A DNA stretch of 17,660 nucleotides from CAZZNQ01 sp964655775 (lineage in GTDB: Bacteria > Planctomycetota > Brocadiia > SM23-32), in assembly GCA_964655775.1 (NCBI GenBank), contig CAZZNQ010000086.1, positions 1 through 17,660 of the forward strand. The letters are read 5' to 3'. Shown here piece by piece: positions 7,408-13,871 of this stretch (position 1 is its first letter; each line of letters starts with the position of its first letter). The notes beneath the pieces were generated by a model. The model ran no database searches. It saw only the letters and a list, made by a program, of their open reading frames with translations, and was not told the DNA's origin. Both the position numbers and the translations under genes were made by a program.

Positions 7408-7482
7408 GGGCCCATAGCTCAATGGCAGAGCAGCGGACTCATAATCCGCGCGTTGCAGGTTCGAGCCCTGCTGGGCCCACCA
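7408..7482 (+). tRNA. tRNA with anticodon CAU (Ile2 or elongator Met)
   Basis: A complete cloverleaf: acceptor GGGCCCA (7408-7414) with TGGGCCC (7472-7478), D stem GCTC/GAGC (7417-7420, 7428-7431), anticodon stem GCGGA/TCCGC (7433-7437, 7445-7449), loop CTCATAA with anticodon CAT at 7440-7442, T stem GCAGG/CCTGC (7455-7459, 7467-7471) with TTCGAGC loop, discriminator A and encoded CCA (7480-7482). A CAU anticodon may be initiator Met, elongator Met or Ile2 (lysidine-modified). The paired first acceptor base argues against initiator. The GACTCATAATC anticodon arm resembles Ile2, but the two elongator options cannot be separated by eye. The integrase gene directly downstream makes the 3' end the likely attachment site. 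Confidence 0.92.
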
Positions 7483-7610
7483 TCCTCTCCCCCCTCCCAA
7501 AGACCTTCTAAGGCCCTCTCACGCCTTCTGGCGTCCCCGTAGGCCATTCTCACCGGATTCGTGAATCTGTCGCATGCTGTTGCACCGGGACGCATCTTCT
7601 CGCCGTGACT

Positions 7611-7630
7611 AAGTACCATAGCAAGTACCA
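7611..7630. repeat. Short direct repeats upstream of the integrase promoter
   Basis: AAGTACCA occurs at 7611-7618 and again at 7623-7630, 12 bp apart (about one helical turn), just upstream of the integrase -35 box. Such phased repeats fit arm-type integrase sites or an operator. A small hairpin ACGCC-TTCT-GGCGT lies further left at 7521-7534. No gene is seen in 7483-7707. Confidence 0.4.
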
Positions 7631-7633
7631 CGG

Positions 7634-7663
7634 TTGACAGCGGGTGCCCTTGGGCCGTATCCT
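7634..7663 (+). promoter_or_regulatory. Promoter candidate for the integrase gene
   Basis: Perfect TTGACA (7634-7639), 18-bp spacer, TATCCT (7658-7663). Expected start is near 7670, giving a leader of about 38 nt with a GAAGGGG ribosome site before the ATG at 7708. The direct repeats at 7611-7630 abut its upstream side. Confidence 0.5.
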
Positions 7664-7707
7664 TGCAGATGCTGTAAGGGTCAACAGCAAGAGAAGGGGC
7701 AAGGGTC

Positions 7708-8943
7708 ATGAGCATTTCTCGCCGAACTTACCGCCGGGACGGACGTACTTATCAGTCCCCCACCTGGCACGTTCAGTATACCGATCACACCGGACGTCAG
7801 CGCCGGATAGCCGCCTTCACTGACAGACGCGCCAGCGACGATCTGAACCGTCGCCTTGAGGAGCTGGTAGCCTGCCGGTCTACGGGCACCGGGCTGAGCC
7901 CCCGACTTGCCCGGTTCATTGAGCGACTGCCGAAGCGAATCCTGGCGCATCTGCGCAACGTAGACTTGTTGGACGAAAACCAGCGAGCCGGTGCACTTCG
8001 CCTTGAGGATCATGTAGGCGAGTGGGAGAAGCACCTGCGTCAGAAGGGCGATACCGAGAAGCACATCAAGCAGCGGGCAGGACGTGTGAAGCGGCTGCTT
8101 GAGGAAGCCGGAATACGCTACTGGACCGATCTCGATACCGAGTCCGTTGAGAACGTGCTTGCCGACTGGCGAGCAGAGGAAAAGAAACAGTGGAGCATCC
8201 GCACACTGAACGGCTACCGTTCGGCCGTCAAGCAGTTCTGCGCATGGCTTGACCGGACAGGACGGGCACCGTCGAATCCTCTGTCTCACCTGAGCCGCCA
8301 GAATCCCGAGCGGGATCGGCGCAGGATTCGCCGTGCGCTGACCGCTGAGGAAGCCGGAAAGCTGCTCAGAGCAGCGGCCGAAGGTTCCGACTACCAGGGC
8401 GTCAGCGGACGCGAGCGCGCCCTGCTCTACCGGACTGCGCTTGAGACGGGCCTGCGCGCCAACGAGCTCCGCACCTTGAAGGTATCCGCTCTGGACCTGG
8501 AGGCGACGCCGCCCACGTTGCGCGTAGAGGCCGGCCAGTCCAAGAACCGCAAGGAAGCGACGTTGCCCCTGCGCCCCGCTCTTGCCATGAAGCTCCGCGA
8601 CCACTGCGCTATGAAGCTGCCGAACGCCCCCGTGTTCTCGCTCGGGAGGTGGACTCGCACGGCTGAGATGCTGAAAGCGGACCTTGAAGCCGCAGAGGTC
8701 AAGTACGAAGACGACAGCGGGCGCATCGCCGACTTCCACGCCCTGCGCATGACGTTCGTTACGAACCTTGCGAAGTCGGGCGTCCATCCGCGCGTAGCTC
8801 AGGAGTTGGCCCGGCACTCGGACGTGAAGCTGACGCTTGAGGTCTACACGCACGTTGCGCTTGAGAGCAAGACAGATGCCGTGGCAATGCTGCCTGACTT
8901 TGATGCCGCCGAAGAGGACGAAACCGCGACAGGTCAGGAGTGA
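7708..8943 (+). CDS. int: Tyrosine recombinase (phage-type integrase)
   Basis: A 411-residue protein. It has an N-terminal arm-binding-like region (about 1-90, with WHVQYTDHTGRQRRIAAFTD), a helical SAM-like core-binding domain (about 98-190) and a catalytic domain (about 207-395). The active-site set is visible: Arg250 in ETGLRANELR, Lys279 in GQSKNRK, His344 and Arg347 in DFHALR, His370 in LARHSD, and the nucleophile Tyr380 in VYTH. The HxxR box reads HALRMTF, where many relatives have RHTF. It catalyses site-specific integration and excision of the element at the tRNA. The ATG has a GAAGGGG-type ribosome site. It is the only plus-strand gene of the element, pointing away from the tRNA, and its stop is 162 bp from the convergent cargo gene. 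Confidence 0.93.
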   Translation: MSISRRTYRRDGRTYQSPTWHVQYTDHTGRQRRIAAFTDRRASDDLNRRLEELVACRSTGTGLSPRLARFIERLPKRILAHLRNVDLLDENQRAGALRLEDHVGEWEKHLRQKGDTEKHIKQRAGRVKRLLEEAGIRYWTDLDTESVENVLADWRAEEKKQWSIRTLNGYRSAVKQFCAWLDRTGRAPSNPLSHLSRQNPERDRRRIRRALTAEEAGKLLRAAAEGSDYQGVSGRERALLYRTALETGLRANELRTLKVSALDLEATPPTLRVEAGQSKNRKEATLPLRPALAMKLRDHCAMKLPNAPVFSLGRWTRTAEMLKADLEAAEVKYEDDSGRIADFHALRMTFVTNLAKSGVHPRVAQELARHSDVKLTLEVYTHVALESKTDAVAMLPDFDAAEEDETATGQE

Positions 8944-9010
8944 ACGCTATCACCGCCGCTATCATCCGCGAAGAACCCGGCTTCTGTACCGGAACTTGGG
9001 AAGTGCTTCC
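8944..9010. repeat. Short repeats after the integrase gene
   Basis: Directly after the integrase stop are two near-tandem units, CGCTATCACCGC (8945-8956) and CGCTATCATCCGC (8957-8969). At 8997-9010 lies TGGGAAG-TG-CTTCC, a near copy of the dyad found in the replication initiator gene. The rest of the gap to 9105 shows no gene or clear terminator. Confidence 0.3.
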
Positions 9011-9105
9011 TATACCTGGATTGTGGGCGTCTCAGGATGGCCCTCATGGTAGCGAGCAGGCTTCTGGCGGGGTCGGGGTTTTCGGCTGAGACTCGCCGAC
9101 AGGGG

Positions 9106-10176
9106 CTATTGCAGCACGTCCGCTTCCTGCTTCGGAGAATCTGCCTCCGGGGCTTCATGGCCTGTCGGCTCCCTCTGCCTTAGCAGCGCCCGGTGATTCA
9201 CCTGCTCCATCGGGCCATTGACGCAGATGCCCAAGAGGACGTCAGCAGGACCGGGCTTGAACTGCCATGCCACAACAGGCATCCCCTTCGGATCGTCGGA
9301 GTAGAACAAGCGCAACGCGCCCGCCTTCCGAGTCCACTTCACGGGGAGCTTCTGCGGCTCACCGTCGCCGCCCTCGCGCACCAATGTCCCCTTGCCATCC
9401 TTTCCGAGCGTCAGCTGCGCTACCTCGCGCGCGCCCTCAACCCAGACCCAGCGCCCGGTCAGTCGGAGTTCCTCCATCGCTTCGGCCCGCTTCGCAGCCC
9501 GATCCCGTGCAGTCTTCACCGCTTGGGCAAGCAGGTCGTCAGAGATCTCCGGTATCTTCTCCCGATAGAATCCCGCGAACTTCGTCATGTACTCCTTCTG
9601 GACCTCTTGGTGAGCAGCCTGCGCTTCCTGAAGGTCCTCATCTAGCTCCTCAAGCTGCTTCTTGAGATCGGATATCTGCCGCTTGAGCCCGTCGCGTGTT
9701 CGCTCCAGTTCCCTGAGTTCCCGGTCGCGCCTGTCGAGGAAAGACGCCGCTCCAGGTGTGTAGAAACGCGCGCTGTTCCTACGCCTTGGATTGCGATGCG
9801 AACGCTGAACCAGTCCGAGCATCGTATACCTTGAGCCCTTCCCGTACCAGTAGCTGTAGCTGTCCGCCTTGTCCGCTATCTGCGCGTTGACCCGTGGCAA
9901 CACCCCTTGGGCAGAACGCCCCTGCTGCACAATGCCCTGGCGCTTCGTCAGCATCTCGTTGAGGCGCATCTGACTCGCTATGAGACGAGCGCCTTCTCGC
10001 TGGCACTTGCCGGCCGCATACTGCATGGCGGCTGCGTGTGCCTGCTGACGCAGGTCCTCTTTGCCGTAGGGCACGGCCGGTTTGGGAGCTTCGACCGCCC
10101 GCGCCAATCCCGTCGCACAGAGAGCCATCGCAAGAAGAACGTAGACCGCCAACTGAGGCCCCTGCTGATGCTTCAT
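9106..10176 (-). CDS. Secreted coiled-coil cargo protein of unknown function
   Basis: A 356-residue protein whose ATG at 10176 follows a very purine-rich ribosome site (GGGGAGGGAAG). Residues 8-26 are a hydrophobic signal core with a likely cleavage after ARA (residue 27). Residues 146-198 are a strong predicted coiled coil (RELERTRDGLKRQISDLKKQ and on). Residues 238-335 look like a beta-rich domain opening LTGRWVWVEG and containing LTLGKDGKGTL, WTRKAGALRLFY and VVAWQFKPG, the look of a lipocalin-like or protein-wide extracytoplasmic beta domain. The tail is acidic and polar. It should act in the periplasm or outside the cell. It has its own promoter (10293-10321) beyond the tape measure gene, the arrangement of lysogenic conversion (moron) genes. 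The family is not recognised; the function could be cell-surface alteration or superinfection exclusion, but that is only a guess. Confidence 0.75.
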   Translation of the reverse strand: MKHQQGPQLAVYVLLAMALCATGLARAVEAPKPAVPYGKEDLRQQAHAAAMQYAAGKCQREGARLIASQMRLNEMLTKRQGIVQQGRSAQGVLPRVNAQIADKADSYSYWYGKGSRYTMLGLVQRSHRNPRRRNSARFYTPGAASFLDRRDRELRELERTRDGLKRQISDLKKQLEELDEDLQEAQAAHQEVQKEYMTKFAGFYREKIPEISDDLLAQAVKTARDRAAKRAEAMEELRLTGRWVWVEGAREVAQLTLGKDGKGTLVREGGDGEPQKLPVKWTRKAGALRLFYSDDPKGMPVVAWQFKPGPADVLLGICVNGPMEQVNHRALLRQREPTGHEAPEADSPKQEADVLQ

Positions 10177-10292
10177 GCGACTTCCCTCCCCTCGCGCAGT
10201 CCGGCCATGAAGACCATGGCAACGGGCCGCGGATCGTCTGCCAGCGCCCCGAGACTGGACGCGTTGCGCGCCCGTCGCCGCTTAGCATGCGG

Positions 10293-10321
10293 ATGATAGC
10301 AGTGGCCATGCACCCGGTCAA
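10293..10321 (-). promoter_or_regulatory. Promoter of the secreted cargo gene
   Basis: On the minus strand TTGACC (10321-10316), 17-bp spacer, TATCAT (10298-10293); expected start near 10286, leaving a leader of about 110 nt. It lies between the small cargo gene and the secreted protein gene and would make the latter independent of phage late transcription. Confidence 0.6.
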
Positions 10322-10356
10322 CCAGAAAACTGCGGACCCCAACACGGTGACACAGA

Positions 10357-10394
10357 GAGGGCCGGGCACAGTGAATCACACCGCCCCGGCCCTC
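10357..10394 (-). terminator. Long-loop hairpin after the small cargo gene
   Basis: GAGGGCCGGG (10357-10366) and CCCGGCCCTC (10385-10394) form a perfect 10-bp stem with an 18-nt loop, 7 bp beyond the stop codon at 10401. No T-run follows on the minus strand, so it is either a Rho-type or processing structure or a weak terminator. Confidence 0.45.
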
Positions 10395-10400
10395 GGGAGC

Positions 10401-10601
10401 CTACTGCGTCTGCTTTTCAAGCGCGGCCTGGAGATCCTCAAAGCCCATCTCGACACGCGCCGGACGGCCACTGGCGAAGTGAACGAGCAACTGCTCGCAG
10501 GGGCCGTCATCATCGACGGTCACGTATTCCACGGCGTTCCAGTTCAGAACGCCCGTGCCGATCAGTCCATCCTCACGCTGCACGCCTGTCACGACAAACA
10601 T
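10401..10601 (-). CDS. Small cargo protein, 66 residues, unknown
   Basis: The ATG at 10601 follows AGGAGG with 6-7 nt spacing, an excellent ribosome site; the open frame reaches 10619, but that extension precedes the site. The protein (MFVVTGVQREDGLIGTGVLN..) alternates hydrophobic and polar residues like a small beta-barrel or sheet, followed by a C-terminal helix (GFEDLQAALEKQTQ). There is one Cys (35) and no signal or membrane segment, so it is cytoplasmic. I recognise no family. It sits alone between the tape measure gene and the secreted cargo gene, with its own promoter (10771-10800), a structured leader of about 160 nt, and a hairpin just after its stop. That setting fits an autonomously expressed prophage gene. 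Confidence 0.7.
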   Translation of the reverse strand: MFVVTGVQREDGLIGTGVLNWNAVEYVTVDDDGPCEQLLVHFASGRPARVEMGFEDLQAALEKQTQ

Positions 10602-10624
10602 GCTGCACCTCCTACACACAAAGC

Positions 10625-10690
10625 GCGGCGCAGGTGGTCATGCGCTCGTGAGAACGCTCCGGCCCTCGCGGGTACCGGCACCTGCGCCGC
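10625..10690 (-). promoter_or_regulatory. Large hairpin in the leader of the small cargo gene
   Basis: GCGGCGCAGGTG (10625-10636) and CACCTGCGCCGC (10679-10690) are perfect 12-bp inverted arms separated by 42 nt. The structure ends about 12 nt before the ribosome site of the 66-residue protein, inside the predicted leader (10764-10602). Confidence 0.6.
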
Positions 10691-10691
10691 A

Positions 10692-10725
10692 ATAGAAAGA
10701 CGCCGCCCCGGCAAGGGACCGCGTC
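10692..10725 (-). terminator. Attenuator-like hairpin in the leader of the small cargo gene
   Basis: On the minus strand GACGC (10725-10721) pairs with GCGTC (10703-10699), with an inner TCCC/GGGG pairing, and is followed by TCTTTCT (about 10700-10694). It lies about 40 nt after the predicted transcription start and directly before the 12-bp hairpin at 10625-10690. It could stop transcription early; the internal mismatches make it moderate. Confidence 0.4.
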
Positions 10726-10770
10726 GTTTCCGCCATCCGTTGTGCGTAGCTCACGATTCATGACGCTCCG

Positions 10771-10800
10771 ATCTTACCAACGGACGGGCGAGAATGTCAA
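10771..10800 (-). promoter_or_regulatory. Promoter of the small cargo gene
   Basis: On the minus strand perfect TTGACA (10800-10795), 18-bp spacer, TAAGAT (10776-10771); expected start about 10764. It follows two hairpins that end the tape measure operon and is the only strong promoter in the 10602-10950 gap. I see no additional credible gene in that gap. Confidence 0.6.
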
Positions 10801-10815
10801 GCCTGATCCGGAGAC

Positions 10816-10877
10816 GCGCTCTGCGTCCCTGAGAGCGCCGTAGACGCGCCCACGTCTCCGACCGCACAGAGACGTGG
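10816..10877 (-). terminator. Tandem hairpins after the tape measure gene
   Basis: CCACGTCTC (10850-10858) with GAGACGTGG (10869-10877) is a perfect 9-bp stem with a 10-nt loop. GCGCTCT (10816-10822) with AGAGCGC (10832-10838) is a second, 7-bp stem. Both lie 70-135 bp beyond the tape measure stop and before the cargo promoter. No long T-run follows either, so termination may be Rho-dependent or structure-assisted. Confidence 0.45.
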
Positions 10878-10950
10878 CCGGGGGGAGATAATCGCCTCTG
10901 CCGCTCTCTACTGCCCTGGGGAGTGCACACACTCGGCAGCAATGGCCACT

Positions 10951-13206
10951 CTACTTCTCCCTCTTAGGTATCTTCACCCATCCCATCGCAATCGCCCTGT
11001 TGATCGTGGGCACCAGGACCGATCGTACGAAGTCCGGAGTCATGAGCCCCATCACTTCGATGGGCACCTTGACCTCTGTGCTGCTGTGGTCATTGATAAT
11101 CTGCTGAGCACGGTCGGCCATTCCAGCAAGACCGGGTATCGCTCCGCGTGCGCCACGGGCTCTATTGAGGATGCCCATAGCTGCCTGTGCTTCGCCCGCG
11201 TTCATCGCCCCTTTGAGCATGGAGCCGCCGCGTGCAAGCTCGCCGGCAACGCTGCTCTGGAGCCATCCGCTGAGCCGAGCGCCCCACGACGGTCCGTTAG
11301 CTCCGGCAGCCGCAACCTGCGGGGCCAATCGGTTTATCACGGCGTCTGTCTGAGTCGCAAGCTGTCTGAGCTTATCGGCCGCAACGCCAGCGGCATCACC
11401 GGCCTCTTTCGCCTTCTGCTTTCCCCACTCCATCGCGTTAGGCAGGTCGCCAGCGCCAGTGCCAACCGACTGCATAACGTTCGCCAGAGCGCCAAGGGCT
11501 TCCGCTATAGGGATCTCTTTCGCTGTTAGGCCAGTGCCCTGCTCCATCATCATCTTCCGGGCCATGTCCTGGCGTCCCTGCCAGTCAAGCCCCGTGGGGA
11601 CACCGTAGAGCGCACCTTGGTAGCTGAACGCGGCTTCCGGCCCCCAATCCTCCGCGCTGAACTTCAGCCGTTCGGCGAGCGCCGATACTTCCTGAGGCGT
11701 GGGCTTGTAAAGCCCCGCTATTGCCCGCCTGAGTGTCGCCGCAATGCTCACCATGATCTGATTGGTGAGGCGTTTCACATCCTCGCCGATGACCGCCCAC
11801 AAGTCGGCCAGCACCTTGATGGTCCGTTGTTTCACGTACTCCAGGGCGGTTACGACCATATCCTTGAGCAGCCCTATGGACTGACCTGCGTTTGCTTTCA
11901 CACGCTGCCAGTTCCAGACCCGGTCCGAGAAGAACTCCCTGACCGTTGCCATCACATCAGCGACCTTCTGTCCGAGTGCGCCGAACGCGCCGTGCACGCT
12001 CATGATCATGGCGGGCGTGTCTTTAGCCCAGTCCTTGAGCACGGCCACGATAGGGGCTCCGAAGCTCTCGGCCACAGCCTTCGCCGCCTGCCACGTTCGC
12101 CGCCATTGGGCCAACAGAGTGTCCATGCGGGCCGCGAAGTTTTCCGCCGTCTTTCCGGAAGCGTTGCGAACCTTGCCGATAGCCTCTGCCACCTGTGGCA
12201 GCATCTTTATCAGCGACCGCGCTGCGGCTTGTGCCCGGATGTCCGGGAACAGCTTTGTGATACCGCCCGGCCCCTGAGCCTTGAGTTGCTGCAGGTAGCC
12301 GACCAGTCCGCCGGAGCGTCGGATGGCCCCCGGGTCCTGCGTTGCCAGCCGGGCGAAGAATCCGCGCAGTTGCGTTGCCACGATCTCCGGTGGCCCTGTC
12401 TGCGCCAGGATGCCGAGGGCGGCAAGCATCTCCTCGATGCGGGCACCGGCCGCGCCAGCGAAGTTGCCGACCTGGCCGATCACGGCGGCAAGCTCCGGCA
12501 ACTGTATCTGGCCCACGTCCACCGTCTTGAGCAGCATATCCATGACAAGGCGCGCATGCTCGGCTGCAACGCCGAAGTTTCGCATCGTCCGCGACGTGGC
12601 AAGCACTACCGTTGGGAACTCCGTCCAGCCCGCTATCGAGCCCTCCAAGGTGGCTTTCAGGAACGCCATCGCATCCGCAGCCCTGGTATATCCCGCGCTC
12701 ACGACCTGATAGTAGCCCTCGATGATCTCCGTCAGACTCCGGCCGGTCTTCACAGCAAGGTTGCGGAGCTCGTTCTTGACCTTCTCGGCTGCTCCGCCCA
12801 GGTCTATGATCGTTCGGACCTTGCTCCAGGCGTCCTCGACCTTCGCCGCGTAGCCAACGGCAGCAGCCGCCAGACCGGCTATCGCCAGCGTCCCCCACTT
12901 GACGGCCTTGCCGACCAACCCGGTGATCTTGCCGACGAAACCTGTTACAAGCTTGACGACCTTGCCGATCAGGCCCGTGACAAGCCCGAGCACCTTGCTT
13001 ACAGTGCCGGAGACCAGCCCGACCACACCTTTGAGAGCGGACTTCACTACGCCGCCGGACAGCTTCGCCGTGCTTGCTGCTATTGTCCGGGTAATCCTCT
13101 TGGCATACCGCTCCGTGACCTTCACAGCGCGTTTGAATCCACGTTCGAACTGCTTCAGTCCGAGCACAAGCGAAACCTTCAGGTCTTTCTCGGTCTCATA
13201 CGCCAT
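10951..13206 (-). CDS. Phage tail tape measure protein (TP901-like)
   Basis: A 751-residue protein; the ATG at 13206 overlaps the preceding gene's stop by 11 nt. The N-terminus is basic and helical. Residues 61-103 are four glycine/valine/lysine undecad repeats, then a hydrophobic stretch (104-120, WGTLAIAGLAAAAVGYA). Residues about 121-400 carry the tape-measure core seen in TP901-type proteins: FLKATLEGSIAGWTEFPTVV, ATSRTMRNFGVAAEHARLV, LPELAAVIGQVGNFAGAAGA, LGILAQTGPPEIVATQLRGFF. It continues with helical segments and further hydrophobic patches. Tape measure proteins run through the tail tube, set tail length and can assist DNA entry. At 751 residues, and at about 1.5 angstrom per residue (general rule), the tail would be about 110 nm if it works this way. 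It is the last gene of the overlapping cascade and is followed by hairpins. Confidence 0.88.
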   Translation of the reverse strand: MAYETEKDLKVSLVLGLKQFERGFKRAVKVTERYAKRITRTIAASTAKLSGGVVKSALKGVVGLVSGTVSKVLGLVTGLIGKVVKLVTGFVGKITGLVGKAVKWGTLAIAGLAAAAVGYAAKVEDAWSKVRTIIDLGGAAEKVKNELRNLAVKTGRSLTEIIEGYYQVVSAGYTRAADAMAFLKATLEGSIAGWTEFPTVVLATSRTMRNFGVAAEHARLVMDMLLKTVDVGQIQLPELAAVIGQVGNFAGAAGARIEEMLAALGILAQTGPPEIVATQLRGFFARLATQDPGAIRRSGGLVGYLQQLKAQGPGGITKLFPDIRAQAAARSLIKMLPQVAEAIGKVRNASGKTAENFAARMDTLLAQWRRTWQAAKAVAESFGAPIVAVLKDWAKDTPAMIMSVHGAFGALGQKVADVMATVREFFSDRVWNWQRVKANAGQSIGLLKDMVVTALEYVKQRTIKVLADLWAVIGEDVKRLTNQIMVSIAATLRRAIAGLYKPTPQEVSALAERLKFSAEDWGPEAAFSYQGALYGVPTGLDWQGRQDMARKMMMEQGTGLTAKEIPIAEALGALANVMQSVGTGAGDLPNAMEWGKQKAKEAGDAAGVAADKLRQLATQTDAVINRLAPQVAAAGANGPSWGARLSGWLQSSVAGELARGGSMLKGAMNAGEAQAAMGILNRARGARGAIPGLAGMADRAQQIINDHSSTEVKVPIEVMGLMTPDFVRSVLVPTINRAIAMGWVKIPKREK
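12898..13026 (-). repeat. 33-bp coding repeats in the tape measure gene
   Basis: Four consecutive units encode VVGLVSGTVSK, VLGLVTGLIGK, VVKLVTGFVGK and ITGLVGKAVK (11, 11, 11 and 10 residues). At DNA level most plus-strand units start CTTGCC or CTTGCT and share the codon layout. The units are diverged, so this is an old expansion under protein-level constraint. Confidence 0.75.
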
Positions 13207-13561
13207 GGATATGTCTCCAGGTATCAGGGACAGGAACGCCGGGGAACAGTTCCCCGAAAGCCTCTGTATCGAGTTCCGTCGGCCACGCCTCCGGCGGAGT
13301 GCCGATCACTCGCAGGGCCTCACCGTAGTCGAGCTCCGGCGGGGTCCGCCCGTCGCGTTGTGCGGACTGACGTTCGGTGACAAGCTTCAGTGCTTGCTTG
13401 CTCAGGCCGAACACAGCCAGGGCAATGAGCGCCTCAACCAGGACTTTGCGTACTGGTGTTCTGCGCGGCAGGTGCAGGCTCTTCGCCCACGCATGCGCCA
13501 GCGGCACTGACCGGGCCTTGCGGTTCAGATCGGCTTCGGTGATCGGGGGGATCTCACGCAT
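13196..13561 (-). CDS. Small phage protein B, paralogue of the preceding gene; tail-assembly chaperone candidate
   Basis: A 121-residue protein. The ATG at 13561 overlaps the previous gene's stop by 8 nt, implying translational coupling. It aligns with its upstream neighbour over nearly its full length: RKARSVPLAHAWAKSLHLP against RPARCYPFTDAWRKALELP, then VRKVLVEALI against VSEVLASAVM, and EALRVIGTPPEAW against EAADAIGDPPEDW. It is mostly helical, with a hydrophobic helix at 39-60, and its last codons overlap the tape measure start. Genes directly before tape measure genes in long-tailed phages usually encode tail assembly chaperones, so that is the best guess by position; the sequence itself matches no family I recognise. 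Confidence 0.7.
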   Translation of the reverse strand: MREIPPITEADLNRKARSVPLAHAWAKSLHLPRRTPVRKVLVEALIALAVFGLSKQALKLVTERQSAQRDGRTPPELDYGEALRVIGTPPEAWPTELDTEAFGELFPGVPVPDTWRHIHGV

Positions 13562-13871
13562 CGCCCTGGTCACCTGCAATCTCGGGGAGCGCGTCGGCGA
13601 ACATCTGCCGCCAGTCTTCAGGCGGGTCTCCGATGGCGTCAGCCGCTTCCTGTACGCTGATCTCATCGCTCGTGAACCGCACGCGCAGAACGATGCGAAC
13701 CGCCGGCATCACGCCACACATGGATTGAACCATCACAGCACTGGCAAGCACTTCACTCACCACCGCATCGTCCGGCAACTCAAGCGCCTTGCGCCAGGCG
13801 TCGGTGAACGGGTAACACCGGGCGGGCCGGTGCCGGTCTTCACTCGTCAACTGCGGCTTCATCGTCTCCAT
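13554..13871 (-). CDS. Small phage protein A, paralogue of the next gene; tail-assembly chaperone candidate
   Basis: A 105-residue protein. I chose the ATG at 13871 because AGAGGTG lies 6 nt upstream; a GTG at 13880 and an ATG at 13862 are alternatives in the same frame. It is helical, with a hydrophobic segment at 38-62 (VSEVLASAVMVQSMCGVMPA) and the conserved AIGDPPEDW near the end. It is clearly related to the next gene, from which it differs by a shorter loop (residues 62-74) and tail. It overlaps the DUF5681-like gene by 32 nt and its paralogue by 8 nt. The two sit in different frames (+1 relation), and no slippery heptamer is obvious before the stop, so separate translation is more likely than a frameshift fusion. 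Confidence 0.7.
   Translation of the reverse strand: METMKPQLTSEDRHRPARCYPFTDAWRKALELPDDAVVSEVLASAVMVQSMCGVMPAVRIVLRVRFTSDEISVQEAADAIGDPPEDWRQMFADALPEIAGDQGDA

Noticed and set aside
7386..9022. CCTATAC[T/C]TGGATT occurs at 7386-7399 near the tRNA and at 9009-9022 after the integrase, suggesting attachment repeats.
   Set aside because: A 13-of-14 match is expected by chance many times in a window this size, and the first copy lies in the tRNA promoter, upstream of the expected crossover.
9060..9110. TCGGC-N8-GCCGA hairpin near the end of the cargo gene as a terminator.
   Set aside because: On the cargo strand it is followed by A-residues rather than T-residues, so it does not fit an intrinsic terminator.
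8958..10300. A perfect 12-bp inverted pair, GCTATCATCCGC (8958-8969) and GCGGATGATAGC (10289-10300), flanks the secreted cargo gene like ends of a small mobile unit.
   Set aside because: About nine such pairs are expected by chance in the window; one copy includes the -10 box of a promoter, and there is no transposase or target duplication.
10173..10379. A 68-residue open frame upstream of the secreted cargo gene.
   Set aside because: It is Arg/His-rich without a good ribosome site and overlaps the promoter and leader of the cargo gene; it looks like chance.
10751..10942. A 63-residue open frame between the tape measure and small cargo genes.
   Set aside because: Composition is Arg-rich and non-protein-like, and the stretch is occupied by hairpins and a promoter.
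11617..13380. A 587-residue open frame on the plus strand across the tape measure gene.
   Set aside because: It is an antisense shadow produced by GC-rich codon structure: low-complexity, no family features, and it runs across the recognised protein and its neighbours.
13554..13561. Programmed frameshift joining the two paralogous genes before the tape measure gene.
   Set aside because: The frames are related by +1 and no slippery heptamer is visible before the stop; the downstream gene has its own coupled ATG and is a paralogue, not an extension.
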